Below, piece by piece: positions 1-7,609 of a stretch of DNA of 11,805 nucleotides; position 1 is the stretch's first letter, and each line of letters begins with the position of its first letter. Source of the DNA: Thermoleophilia bacterium (GTDB lineage Bacteria > Actinomycetota > Thermoleophilia > Gaiellales > Gaiellaceae); assembly GCA_025934335.1 (NCBI GenBank), contig JAICYG010000075.1:1-11805 (forward strand), read 5' to 3'. A program made the translations under genes and the position numbers. The notes under the pieces were generated by a model. That model was not told the origin of the DNA, did no database searches, and was given only the letters and a program-made list of their open reading frames with translations.

Positions 1-576
1 ATGCACCTGTCGCACATCAGCGAGGACGTCGAGGCGTGGTACCTCAACTTCGAGTACGACGAGCGGGTGGCGACAACGTTCCGGCCGAACCTGCGGGTCC
101 GGCAGGACACGCAGACCGTGCCCCAGGGGCCCAAGGACGTGGCGACGGTCGGCGACGTCCGCCGCGAGTACCGCAGCTCGCGTCGCATCGGGCACAGCGC
201 GTCGATCCAGACGACATCCCGCCTGCTCCACGACGTCGTCGCCGCCGACGGCACGGTCTACCCGAAGGGCACGGCGATCCCGGTGCGGGCCGACTTCAAC
301 ACGCTCGACAACCCGTTCGCCTGGTCAGAACGCCCGGACGAGGTGGGGGAGACGCCGGCCGCCGGCGTCCACTTCGTCATCTTCAACCCGACGAGCGACG
401 ACTTCGAACGCAACCGGCTCGCGATGGACGGGGTGCTGCCCGGCGGCCGCATTCCGTTCGCGCCGCGGGCCCGGGAGCAGGGCTTCAACTCGGTGCTCTC
501 GACCACGCACCGCCAGAACTTCCTCGTGCCGCCGCGCCGGCACCGCTCGTTCCCGCTTGCGGAACCCGGAGCATGA
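1..576 (+). CDS. C-terminal part of a Dyp-peroxidase-like (DUF7405-like) protein, 5' end outside the window
   Basis: The frame is open from the first base to a TGA at 574-576 and gives 191 residues. The ATG at base 1 is probably an internal Met, because the protein begins in the middle of a fold. The opening MHLSHISEDVEAWY resembles the helix of Dyp-type peroxidases that follows their GTTM-like segment. A candidate proximal histidine is H65 in RIGHSASIQ. A strand GVHFVIFNPTSDDF (about 122-135) and a C-terminal NSVLSTTHRQNFLVPP (about 163-178) match, in order and spacing, the late strand and 'GSALFACPPG' region of that fold. This is fold-level pattern recognition, not a firm family hit. I recall similar actinobacterial and haloarchaeal proteins under the name DUF7405. 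The stop overlaps the next start as ATGA, so the two genes are probably co-translated. Haem binding or peroxidase activity is inference only. Confidence 0.6.
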   Translation: MHLSHISEDVEAWYLNFEYDERVATTFRPNLRVRQDTQTVPQGPKDVATVGDVRREYRSSRRIGHSASIQTTSRLLHDVVAADGTVYPKGTAIPVRADFNTLDNPFAWSERPDEVGETPAAGVHFVIFNPTSDDFERNRLAMDGVLPGGRIPFAPRAREQGFNSVLSTTHRQNFLVPPRRHRSFPLAEPGA

Positions 577-1082
577 CGGCGCCCCGGATCGTGACGACGG
601 CCGAGCCGCTCTGGTTCCTCGGCACGCTGCAGCGGGTCAAGCTCGAGGGGGCGCAGTCGGACGGGCGGCTCGCGGTGTGGGAGGGGGTGATGCCGCGCGA
701 TGCGGCGCCGCCGCTCCACTCGCACCCGCAGGACGAGACGGTGTACGTGCTCGAAGGGGAATTGACGGCCTGGGTCGTCGCGTCGGAAGAGCTGGGCGAC
801 GACTGGGTCGAGCGCGACCCGCGCAGGCTCGGGCCGGGCTCTCTCCTCTACGCGCCGGGAGGCACGCCGCACACCTTCCGGGTCGAGTCCGACACCGCCC
901 GCCTGCTCTTCATGAGCACGCCCGCCGGGGTCGAGGAGTACGTGAAGGCGCTCGCAGAACCGGCTCGGTGGCCGTGGCTCCAGCCGCCGCCGGACGGCGA
1001 GCGCATGGCGCCCGACCGGTTGCGGGAGGTCGAGGAGCGGCTGGGCATGATCAGGCACGCGCCGCCGCCGCCCGCGGCGTGA
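573..1082 (+). CDS. Single-domain cupin protein
   Basis: The protein has 169 residues and starts at the ATG that overlaps the upstream stop (ATGA, 573-576). A GGAG lies only one base before the start, so translation is probably coupled to the upstream gene. The cupin barrel is clear. Motif 1 is PLHSHPQDETVYVLEGE with metal ligands H49, H51 and E55. Motif 2 is GPGSLLYAPGGTPHTF with the fourth ligand H100. There is no signal peptide, so it is cytoplasmic. All four usual ligands are present, so a mononuclear metal site (Fe or Mn in relatives) is expected; the substrate cannot be told. Relatives are often annotated as quercetin-dioxygenase-like cupins. The C-terminus is proline-rich (PPPPAA). Its TGA abuts the TGA of the convergent gene, forming TGATCA at 1080-1085. 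Confidence 0.85.
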   Translation: MTAPRIVTTAEPLWFLGTLQRVKLEGAQSDGRLAVWEGVMPRDAAPPLHSHPQDETVYVLEGELTAWVVASEELGDDWVERDPRRLGPGSLLYAPGGTPHTFRVESDTARLLFMSTPAGVEEYVKALAEPARWPWLQPPPDGERMAPDRLREVEERLGMIRHAPPPPAA

Positions 1083-1835
1083 TCAGTCGAGCAGCCGGTC
1101 GAGGCCGCGTGTCAGGCCGACGCGGCCGGGCACGGCCCTGATCGCGAGCAGCGTCCCCGCGACGTACGGCTCCGCGCTCTCGCCGGCGTCGTGGCGGATC
1201 GAGAGACGCTCGCCGGGGCCGGCGAAGACGGCCTCGGTCGAGACGGTGAAGCTCGGTAGCCGTAACGAGTGCACCTGCGTGCCGGCGACGGTCGCGCCGC
1301 GTGCCTCACGCTCGCCGAGCGTCTCCTCGACGGGCACCTTCGCGGCGGGAGCGCGCACCGTGGCGAGCCGCTCGGCGAGCTCGCGCGCCGTGCCGCTCGG
1401 TGCGTCGGGCTTGCCGAAGCTCGCGTAGTCGATCACCTCCCACGCGTCGAGGTGCCGGGCCGCCTCGGCGGCGAAGCGGAGCAGGAGCGCCGCCGTCACC
1501 GAGAAGTTGCCGGCGGCAACGACCGCGACGGCGCGGTCGTGCGCGAGCGCGTCGAGCTCCTCGTAGTCCGTGGCGGTGAGCCCGCTCGAGCCGACGACGA
1601 CGCCGACGCCGCGCTCGAGCGCGGCGAGTACGTTCTCCTTCACGACCGTCGCGTGCGTGTAGTCGACGAGCACGTCCGCCTCGACGGCGTCCAGCGCCTC
1701 GCCCACCGACGAGAAACAGTCGGCAGCGCGCCGCGAGACGCCTGCGACGAGCTCGAGGTCGTCCGCCTCGCGGACGGCTGCTGCGACGGCGCTCCCCGTC
1801 CAGCCGGTGACGCCGGCGACGCAGATGCGAATCAC
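1083..1835 (-). CDS. dapB: DapB-like 4-hydroxy-tetrahydrodipicolinate reductase family protein lacking the catalytic His pair
   Basis: 250 residues from a GTG start (1833-1835); no strong ribosome-binding site is visible. The N-terminal Rossmann fold has G8-VT-G11-WT-G14 for NAD(P)H and a DYT at 58-60 in place of the usual DFT. The C-terminal domain keeps the hallmark KPDAPSGTA (142-150), including the lysine matching E. coli K163 (here K142) and the SGT loop. The matches to catalytic H159 and H160 are A138 and S139 (IDYASFGK). At 250 residues it is slightly shorter than classical DapB (about 270). I recall homologues with YASxGKPDAPSGT in actinobacteria, all named dihydrodipicolinate reductase. 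It follows the phosphofructokinase gene by 42 nt on the same strand, probably as an operon; no other lysine gene is present. A lysine-pathway role is therefore uncertain, and it may be a paralogue acting on another imine or carbonyl substrate. Confidence 0.85.
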   Translation of the reverse strand: MIRICVAGVTGWTGSAVAAAVREADDLELVAGVSRRAADCFSSVGEALDAVEADVLVDYTHATVVKENVLAALERGVGVVVGSSGLTATDYEELDALAHDRAVAVVAAGNFSVTAALLLRFAAEAARHLDAWEVIDYASFGKPDAPSGTARELAERLATVRAPAAKVPVEETLGEREARGATVAGTQVHSLRLPSFTVSTEAVFAGPGERLSIRHDAGESAEPYVAGTLLAIRAVPGRVGLTRGLDRLLD

Positions 1836-1877
1836 GTCGGGGAACCCACAGATGCTCGACGTGTGCGCGCCACTCCG

Positions 1878-2897
<1,020 letters not shown>

Positions 2898-2958
2898 CGT
2901 CTCCCGAGTTTACGGGCGCTCAACATCGGGCCCACGGGTACCCGGCCAGAATGCCCCG
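2898..2958. promoter_or_regulatory. Divergent intergenic region with 10-bp palindrome
   Basis: 61 bp separate the start of the phosphofructokinase gene (minus strand) from the chosen GTG of the hydrolase (plus strand), so both promoters should lie here. It contains a perfect palindrome CGGGTACCCG at 2935-2944, a candidate operator. On the minus strand TAAACT, reading just before the GGGAG, is a possible -10 hexamer; no convincing -35 is seen. Weak evidence. Confidence 0.3.
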
Positions 2959-4278
2959 GTGGGGGTCCACACGCTTGCGGCGCTCGCGTTGCTGCTCGCC
3001 GGCCATCAGCAGGCGCCGGTGCTGCGCGCCCCGGCGCCGTGCGCGGGATCGCCCGGCTTCACGTGCTCGGTGGTCGACGTGCCGCTCGACCGGTCGGGCC
3101 GGCACGCGGGGATGCTGCACCTGCGCGTCGCCGCCGCCGACAACGTGCGCGCTCCGCGCGGCGTGCTGCTCGTGATCGCGGGCGGGCCGGGCCAGCCTGC
3201 GACGCAGCTCGTCGCCCGCTTCGCCGGCCAGGCGCTCGCCGCCGAGCGCAAGGCGTACCGGATCGTCGCCTACGACCAGCGCGGCACCGGCGCGGGCGCG
3301 CTCTCGTGCGGGGCTCTGCAGGCGGCGATGGGCTCGTCCGACCTGGCGCCGCCGCCCGCCGCCGCGGTGCGCGCCTGCGCGCGGAAGCTCGGCGCACGCC
3401 GGCAGTTCTTCGGAACGGACGACGTCGTTGCCGACATGGACGCGCTCCGCCGGGCGCTCGGTGCCGAACGGTGGACGCTCGACGGCATCTCGTACGGGAC
3501 GTTCGTCGGCGAGCGCTACGCCCTCGCGCACCCGCAGCGCGTGCAGCGGCTCGTCCTCGACTCGGTCGTCCCGCACGTCGGCGAGACGGATCTCGGCGTC
3601 GACGAGTTCAGGGCGACGCGCCGCGTGCTGCGGACGGTCTGTGGCGACGCGTGCGTCCGCGATCTCGCGACGACCGTCCGCCGCTACCGGAGCGGGCCGC
3701 GGCTGCTCGACGCGCTGACCGTCCTCAGCATCGCCGATCCCACGTACCGGACGCTCATCGACGTGCCGGCGGCTCTGCACGCGGCGGCCCGGGGCGACCG
3801 CTCGTCGCTCGATCTCTGGTTGCGCACCGCCCGCGCGTGGCAGGCGGCGCCGGCGACCGCGCTCGACCAGGGCCTGCACGCGAGCGCGCTCTGTGCCGAC
3901 TGGCGCTACCCCTGGGGCAGCTCGGCCGCGCCGCTCGCTTCGCGCGCGGCGAAGCTGCGGCGCGCCGTCGCACGGCTTCGACCGGCGGCGCTCTACCCGT
4001 TCGACCGCGCGACCGCAGCAGGCAACGGCTTCATCCGGCAGTGCCTCCCCTGGGCGCCGACGCCGCCGACGCCGCTCGTGCCCGGGAAGATCCGCGTGCC
4101 GACGCTGCTCGTAGACGGCGACCACGACCTGTCGACCCCGCTCGAGTGGGCGCGCGAGGAGCTGCGCCTGACGACCAACGCGAAGCTCGTCGTCGTTCGC
4201 GGCGCGGGCCACTCGACGCAGTCGCGTGCCTCGACCGACGTCAGCCGGAAGGCGGTTGCGCGCTTCCTGCTCGGCTAG
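2959..4278 (+). CDS. TAP-like alpha/beta hydrolase (tripeptidyl aminopeptidase / proline iminopeptidase type), secreted or anchored
   Basis: 439 residues from GTG 2959. A hydrophobic start (TLAALALLLAG, residues 5-15) suggests an export signal, though the n-region lacks a positive charge. An in-frame ATG at 2890 would add a basic leader but overlaps the divergent gene, so the start is uncertain. The hydrolase core shows the oxyanion segment AGGPG (74-78), YDQRGTG (105-111), the nucleophile elbow G176-I-S178-Y-G180, the acid in DGDHDLSTP (D390) and the histidine in GAGHS (H418). The C-terminal arrangement fits the TAP-like domain (PF08386) of family S33 peptidases and esterases. Paired cysteines (C28/C36 and C230/C232, among others) suit an extracytoplasmic protein. 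The substrate is unknown; such proteins often trim peptides or cleave esters. Its last 38 nt overlap the convergent gene at 4241-4507. Confidence 0.88.
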   Translation: MGVHTLAALALLLAGHQQAPVLRAPAPCAGSPGFTCSVVDVPLDRSGRHAGMLHLRVAAADNVRAPRGVLLVIAGGPGQPATQLVARFAGQALAAERKAYRIVAYDQRGTGAGALSCGALQAAMGSSDLAPPPAAAVRACARKLGARRQFFGTDDVVADMDALRRALGAERWTLDGISYGTFVGERYALAHPQRVQRLVLDSVVPHVGETDLGVDEFRATRRVLRTVCGDACVRDLATTVRRYRSGPRLLDALTVLSIADPTYRTLIDVPAALHAAARGDRSSLDLWLRTARAWQAAPATALDQGLHASALCADWRYPWGSSAAPLASRAAKLRRAVARLRPAALYPFDRATAAGNGFIRQCLPWAPTPPTPLVPGKIRVPTLLVDGDHDLSTPLEWAREELRLTTNAKLVVVRGAGHSTQSRASTDVSRKAVARFLLG

Positions 4279-4507
4279 CAACGAGCTCGGCCGCGACCGC
4301 CTCCACGGCGTCGGCGTCCGAGCCCGCGCGCTCGCCGGCGTCGCGCCACTCCCACTGCTCGAGGTAGGCGTCGCTCCCGGCGAGGCCCTGCTCCATCGCC
4401 ACGCGGTCGATCTCCTGCTGGAACCACTCCGGCAGCTGGCGCTTCACCTCGCCCGCGCGAACGACCGACGGGATCTGCTGCCAGTAGAGAACCTGGACGC
4501 GTGCCAC
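4241..4507 (-). CDS. Small PF13769-type 'virulence factor' family protein
   Basis: 88 residues from a GTG start (4505-4507). The N-terminus MARVQVLYWQQIPSVVRAG, followed by LPEWFQQEIDRVAMEQGLAGSDAYLEQWEW, is the typical pattern of the short actinobacterial family named 'virulence factor' (PF13769). That name is historical and says nothing certain about function; no catalytic motif is visible. It is probably a small cytoplasmic alpha/beta protein with an acidic, alanine-rich tail. There is no ribosome-binding site before the GTG. A TAACCT hexamer ends eight bases before the start codon (plus-strand 4516-4521), which would place the transcript start at or one or two bases before the GTG, so a leaderless mRNA is possible. 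The 3' end overlaps the convergent hydrolase gene by 38 nt. Confidence 0.8.
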   Translation of the reverse strand: MARVQVLYWQQIPSVVRAGEVKRQLPEWFQQEIDRVAMEQGLAGSDAYLEQWEWRDAGERAGSDADAVEAVAAELVASRAGSAQPPSG

Positions 4508-4585
4508 TCAGGCAGAGGTTAACCCCACCGCCACGCACCGGCCCGTCCCATTTCCCCGCGTTTCGTGCCGCGGCATGCTTGCCGT
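4508..4585. promoter_or_regulatory. Divergent promoter region with GGTTAACC palindrome
   Basis: These 78 bp lie between the divergent small gene (minus) and the histidine kinase (plus). They hold a perfect 8-bp palindrome GGTTAACC at 4517-4524, which overlaps the possible minus-strand -10 hexamer TAACCT. They also hold a small inverted repeat CGGCA-TGCT-TGCCG (4571-4584) just before the kinase ATG, which could mask the start in the mRNA. No Shine-Dalgarno sequence is seen for the kinase. Assignments are tentative. Confidence 0.3.
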
Positions 4586-6103
4586 ATGAAGAAGCTCTGG
4601 CACTCGCTCCTCTATCTCGCCTCGGCACTCGTCACGGGCACGCTCGGCTTCGGCGTGCTACTCGCCGGCTGGCTGGCAGTCGGGCTGCTCGCGCTGACAC
4701 CGCTCGTCGTGCCCGCGCTGATCGCCTTCCGCTGGGCGATCGGCGCGCTCGCCGGGCTCGAGCGCCGGCTTGCGCGGGGGCTCCTCGGTGTCGATCCGGG
4801 CCCGCAGCCGCGGACGTCCGGCGGCGCCGGCTACTGGGGCCGCACCGGCGCGGTGCTCGGCGATCGCGTCTTCTGGCGGCAACACGGCTTCGTGCTTCTG
4901 CGGACGCTCGTCGGCTGGCCGGTCGCGGTCGGCGCCGTCTCGCTCGTCGGCTCGGCGTTGTGGCTCGTCGGACTGCCGATCTACTACCGCTGGGTCGACC
5001 AGGACTTCGGCCTTTTCCACGTCGATACCGTCGGCAGGGCGCTGCTCGTCGTGCCGGTCGGGATCGCCGGTTTCTTCGTCGCGCTCCTCCTCGTCCACGC
5101 CGTCGCGCGTGCGTGGCAGTCGGCGGCGCTGCCGCTGCTGACGCCCTCCGGCGGGCGGCGCCGCTTGCTCATCCCACACCTCGTCGCGACCGTCGTCGCC
5201 GACGCCGTCGTGCTGATCGTGTGGGGGACGACCGGCGGCTCGTTCTGGCCGGGCTGGGTGCTCGCGTCGACGGTCCTGCCGCTCGCGGTACACGCGTGGC
5301 TCGAGCGCTCGCCGCGCCGTGCGTCACTGCCGCTCCTCGGCGGGGCCTTCGCCCTCGTCGAGGTGTACCTCGTCGTCCTCTGGGGGCTCGCGGGCGGCGG
5401 CACGTTCTGGCCCGTCTGGCCGGCGCTCGGGCTCGGGATCGCCTTCGCCGTTCTCGCGCTCGGGCTCAGGCAGCGTCGGATCGGAGTGCTCGAGAAGACG
5501 CGCGCCGGCGCGGTCGACGTCCAGGACACGGAGCTCCGTCGGATCGAGCGCGATCTCCACGACGGCGCGCAGGCGCGGCTCGTCGCGCTCGGCATGAGCC
5601 TCGGCATGGCCGAGCAGAAGCTTGCGGGCGACCCTTCGGCTGCCGCCGTGCTCGTCGCCGAGGCGCGCGAGGGCGTGGAGGAGGCGCTGCGGGAGCTGCG
5701 CGACCTGGCGCGCGGCATCCATCCGCCGGTGCTGACGGATCGGGGCCTCGAGGCCGCGCTCGCGGCGCTGACCGACCGGAGCGCCGTGCCCGTCCACCTC
5801 GAGGCGGATGTGGCCGAGCGGCCGCCCGCTGCCGTCGAGACCGCGGCGTACTTCGTCGCTGCCGAGGCAATCGCCAACGCCGGCAAGCACGCGGGCGCCT
5901 CGCGGGTGGATGTGCGGCTCGCACGGACGCCCGGATCGCTTGTCGTCGAGGTGCGCGACGACGGCCGCGGCGGCGCCGACCCGGCCGGCGCCGGCCTGAC
6001 CGGGCTGCGTCATCGCGTCGAGGCGCTCGACGGGACGCTCGAGCTCGAGAGCCCGTCCGGCGGCGGCACGACGCTACGCGCAGAGCTTCCGTGCGCGTCC
6101 TGA
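4586..6103 (+). CDS. NarL-class sensor histidine kinase with multi-pass membrane sensor
   Basis: 505 residues from ATG 4586; an earlier in-frame ATG at 4565 would only add seven polar residues. Residues 1-185 are a membrane sensor with hydrophobic spans near 8-50, 105-132 and 152-172, of the putative-sensor type (PF13796-like). Two further two-helix segments follow, each ending in the same phrase: GGSFWPGW (217-224) and GGTFWPVW (271-278). The cytoplasmic part has the HisKA_3 H-box ERDLHDGAQARL, with phospho-acceptor H325, then the HATPase_c N-box EAIANAGKHA (N431) and G-boxes DDGRGG (458-463) and GAGLTGLRHRV (468-478). All catalytic residues are present. The start codon of its response regulator lies inside the last 13 nt, so the two form an operon and a cognate pair. 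The signal is unknown; relatives often sense envelope stress. Confidence 0.93.
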   Translation: MKKLWHSLLYLASALVTGTLGFGVLLAGWLAVGLLALTPLVVPALIAFRWAIGALAGLERRLARGLLGVDPGPQPRTSGGAGYWGRTGAVLGDRVFWRQHGFVLLRTLVGWPVAVGAVSLVGSALWLVGLPIYYRWVDQDFGLFHVDTVGRALLVVPVGIAGFFVALLLVHAVARAWQSAALPLLTPSGGRRRLLIPHLVATVVADAVVLIVWGTTGGSFWPGWVLASTVLPLAVHAWLERSPRRASLPLLGGAFALVEVYLVVLWGLAGGGTFWPVWPALGLGIAFAVLALGLRQRRIGVLEKTRAGAVDVQDTELRRIERDLHDGAQARLVALGMSLGMAEQKLAGDPSAAAVLVAEAREGVEEALRELRDLARGIHPPVLTDRGLEAALAALTDRSAVPVHLEADVAERPPAAVETAAYFVAAEAIANAGKHAGASRVDVRLARTPGSLVVEVRDDGRGGADPAGAGLTGLRHRVEALDGTLELESPSGGGTTLRAELPCAS

Positions 6104-6750
6104 TCGCAGAAGACCTCGCGCTCCTCCGGGACGGCCTCGTCCGGCTCCTGCGCGACAACGACTTCGAGGTCGTCGCCGCGGTCGGCGACGCCGACGCGCT
6201 CGTGCACGCCGCCCGGCGCGAGCGCCCCGACGTGGCGATCGTCGACGTGCGCCTGCCGCCGAGCTTCCGCGACGAGGGGCTGAGGGCGGCGCTCGAGCTA
6301 CGGGCGACGGTGCCGGAGACGGCGATCCTCGTCGTCTCGCAGTATGTCGAGCACGCGTACGCGACCGAGCTGCTCGCCTCGGGCGGCGGCGGTGTCGGCT
6401 ACCTGCTGAAGGACCGGATCATGCACGTCGACGAGTTCGTCGAGGCCGTGCGCCGCGTCGCGGAAGGCGGGACGGCCCTCGACCCGGAGGTCGTGGCGCA
6501 GCTCTTCTCGCGCCGCGGCCCGCTCGAGGTGCTGACACCCCGCGAGCGCGAGGTGCTCGGCCTGATGGCCGAGGGCCGCTCGAACGCCGGCATCGCGTCG
6601 GCGCTCGTCCTCAGCACCGGGGCGGTCGAGAAGCACGTCGCGAGCATCTTCCAGAAGCTTCGCCTGCGCCAGGCGCCGGAAGACCACCGCCGCGTGCTCG
6701 CGGTGCTCGCCTACCTGCAGGGTCAGCCGTCGAGCAGCGACCTCAGGTAG
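6091..6750 (+). CDS. NarL/FixJ-family response regulator
   Basis: 219 residues from GTG 6091, overlapping the end of the kinase gene by 13 nt. The receiver domain (1-about 120) has the acidic pair E7-D8, phospho-acceptor D52 in IVDVRLPP, switch residue S83 and the conserved K107 in YLLKDRI. The LuxR-type HTH (about 148-195) reads LTPREREVLGLMAEGRSN, then TGAVEKHVASIFQKLRL, which is the recognition-helix region. It should be phosphorylated by the kinase upstream and bind DNA as a dimer; its targets are not visible here. A short poorly conserved tail (QGQPSSSDLR) is encoded where the gene overlaps the 3' end of the convergent SRPBCC gene (6723-6750), so this tail may be shaped by the overlap. 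Confidence 0.95.
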   Translation: MRVLIAEDLALLRDGLVRLLRDNDFEVVAAVGDADALVHAARRERPDVAIVDVRLPPSFRDEGLRAALELRATVPETAILVVSQYVEHAYATELLASGGGGVGYLLKDRIMHVDEFVEAVRRVAEGGTALDPEVVAQLFSRRGPLEVLTPREREVLGLMAEGRSNAGIASALVLSTGAVEKHVASIFQKLRLRQAPEDHRRVLAVLAYLQGQPSSSDLR

Positions 6751-7205
6751 TCCTCCAGCTTGTTGAAGCTGTCTTCCTGACCGTCGGACCTGGTCATGTG
6801 GTCGCGGCCGGCCTGGTCGCGGAACGCCAGCAGCATCGTCACCGTGGTCACGCCGTCGGTCTCGCGCAGATCCACGGACTCGACCGCGTCCGCATCCGGC
6901 CAGCCTTCGAAGAGCCACGTCGAGACCGTCCGCGTCGGCGGCTCCACCTCCAGGTACGTGCCCCGGAACGAGCACTCGTTCCCGTCTTCCGTGACGAAGA
7001 CGATGTGGTAGCTCCCGCCCACGCGCAGGTCGATCGAGCACTCCGTCACATCGCACGCGAACGGAGCGAACCAGTTGCGCACGTGCTCGGGCTTCGTCAG
7101 CACGTCGAAGACGAGCTCGAGCGGGGCGTCGAACTCTCGGGTCGTGACGATCTCGAGCGCGCTCGGGAACTCGATCACTGAAGACCCGTGTCGATTGCGT
7201 GTCAC
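6723..7205 (-). CDS. SRPBCC / AHSA1-domain protein paired with ArsR regulator
   Basis: 160 residues from the GTG at 7203-7205, which overlaps the upstream ArsR stop (GTGA) and has AAGGAGA six to seven bases upstream. This is a strong ribosome-binding site inside the end of the ArsR gene, and it decides this start over the GTG at 7176-7178. The protein is a helix-grip fold: TREFDAPLELVFDVLTKPEHVRNWFAPF near the N-terminus, then the strands SIDLRVGGSYHIVF, CSFRGTYLEVEPPTRTVSTW and VTTVTMLLAFRDQAGRDHM, and a C-terminal helix EDSFNKLEDYLRSLL. AHSA1-type proteins bind hydrophobic small molecules in the groove. In many bacteria they sit directly behind an ArsR gene, as here. The ligand is unknown. 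Overlaps the response regulator gene by 28 nt at its 3' end. Confidence 0.92.
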   Translation of the reverse strand: MTRNRHGSSVIEFPSALEIVTTREFDAPLELVFDVLTKPEHVRNWFAPFACDVTECSIDLRVGGSYHIVFVTEDGNECSFRGTYLEVEPPTRTVSTWLFEGWPDADAVESVDLRETDGVTTVTMLLAFRDQAGRDHMTRSDGQEDSFNKLEDYLRSLLDG

Positions 7206-7543
7206 TGCTGCTCTCCTTCGTGTTGAAGCTCCTCGAGGTAGTCGCCCATCCGATCCAGCCGCTCGTTCAACGCCTGCTCGTACTTCGCCAACCACGCATG
7301 CAGCGGCCGAAGGCGCGTGGGCTCCAGGCGGTACAGCCGACGGCGTCCTTCCGCCCGGCACGTGACGAGCCCCACCTCGCTCAGCACCCGGAGGTGCTTC
7401 GAGACCTGAGGCTGGGAGAGCGAGAGGTCGCTCACGATCGTCCCGACCGCCTTCTCGCCGGCGATCAGTGTGTCGAGGATCTCGCGCCGGTGCGGCTCGG
7501 CGATCGCGCCGAACGCGTCCGCCGTCGTGGGAAAGGGCGCCAC
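7202..7543 (-). CDS. ArsR-family HTH transcriptional regulator
   Basis: 113 residues, GTG start at 7541-7543. A winged helix-turn-helix is clear: AEPHRREILDTLIAGEKAVGTIV, then DLSLSQPQVSKHLRVLSEVGLV (recognition helix) and the wing RAEGRRRLYRL. A C-terminal helix (LHAWLAKYEQALNERLDRMGDYLEEL) probably makes the dimer. The metal-binding ELCVCDL motif of arsenic and cadmium sensors is absent, and the only cysteine lies in the wing region, so metal sensing is unlikely. This is the subtype that regulates a downstream AHSA1/SRPBCC gene. There is no ribosome-binding site; the promoter at 7550-7577 would start transcription at or next to the GTG, giving a leaderless mRNA. A perfect inverted repeat between -35 and -10 is probably its own operator. 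Confidence 0.93.
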   Translation of the reverse strand: MAPFPTTADAFGAIAEPHRREILDTLIAGEKAVGTIVSDLSLSQPQVSKHLRVLSEVGLVTCRAEGRRRLYRLEPTRLRPLHAWLAKYEQALNERLDRMGDYLEELQHEGEQQ

Positions 7544-7577
7544 ATCGGCAATGTATTCCGATAGAGGAATATGTCAA
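7543..7577 (-). promoter_or_regulatory. Leaderless arsR promoter with embedded palindromic operator
   Basis: Read on the minus strand, TTGACA (7572-7577) is a perfect -35 and TACATT (7550-7555) a -10 at 16-bp spacing. The -10 ends six bases before the GTG at 7543, so transcription would begin at the start codon. A perfect inverted repeat TATTCC-GATAGA-GGAATA (plus strand, 7554-7571) fills the spacer and touches both hexamers. A dimer bound there would block RNA polymerase, as expected for ArsR autorepression. The hexamers and repeat are seen directly; their function is inferred. Confidence 0.7.
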
Positions 7578-7609
7578 GTCTCGCCGGTGTGCTGCCGATA
7601 ACCCGGGGG

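Noticed and set aside
258..1058. Minus-strand 266-codon frame opposite the cupin
   Set aside because: Arg/Pro/His-rich with no motif; the plus strand encodes a clear cupin and a Dyp-like end over the same bases.
4501..6750. Long plus-strand frame of 749 codons ending with the response regulator
   Set aside because: Only the part from GTG 6091 is protein-like; the earlier 530 codons are an out-of-frame reading of the histidine kinase.
7571..7609. Earlier ATG (7571) as start of the pilin-like protein
   Set aside because: It overlaps the -35 box of the divergent arsR promoter and would put 13 extra residues before the membrane helix. The ATG at 7610 gives a standard short basic n-region.
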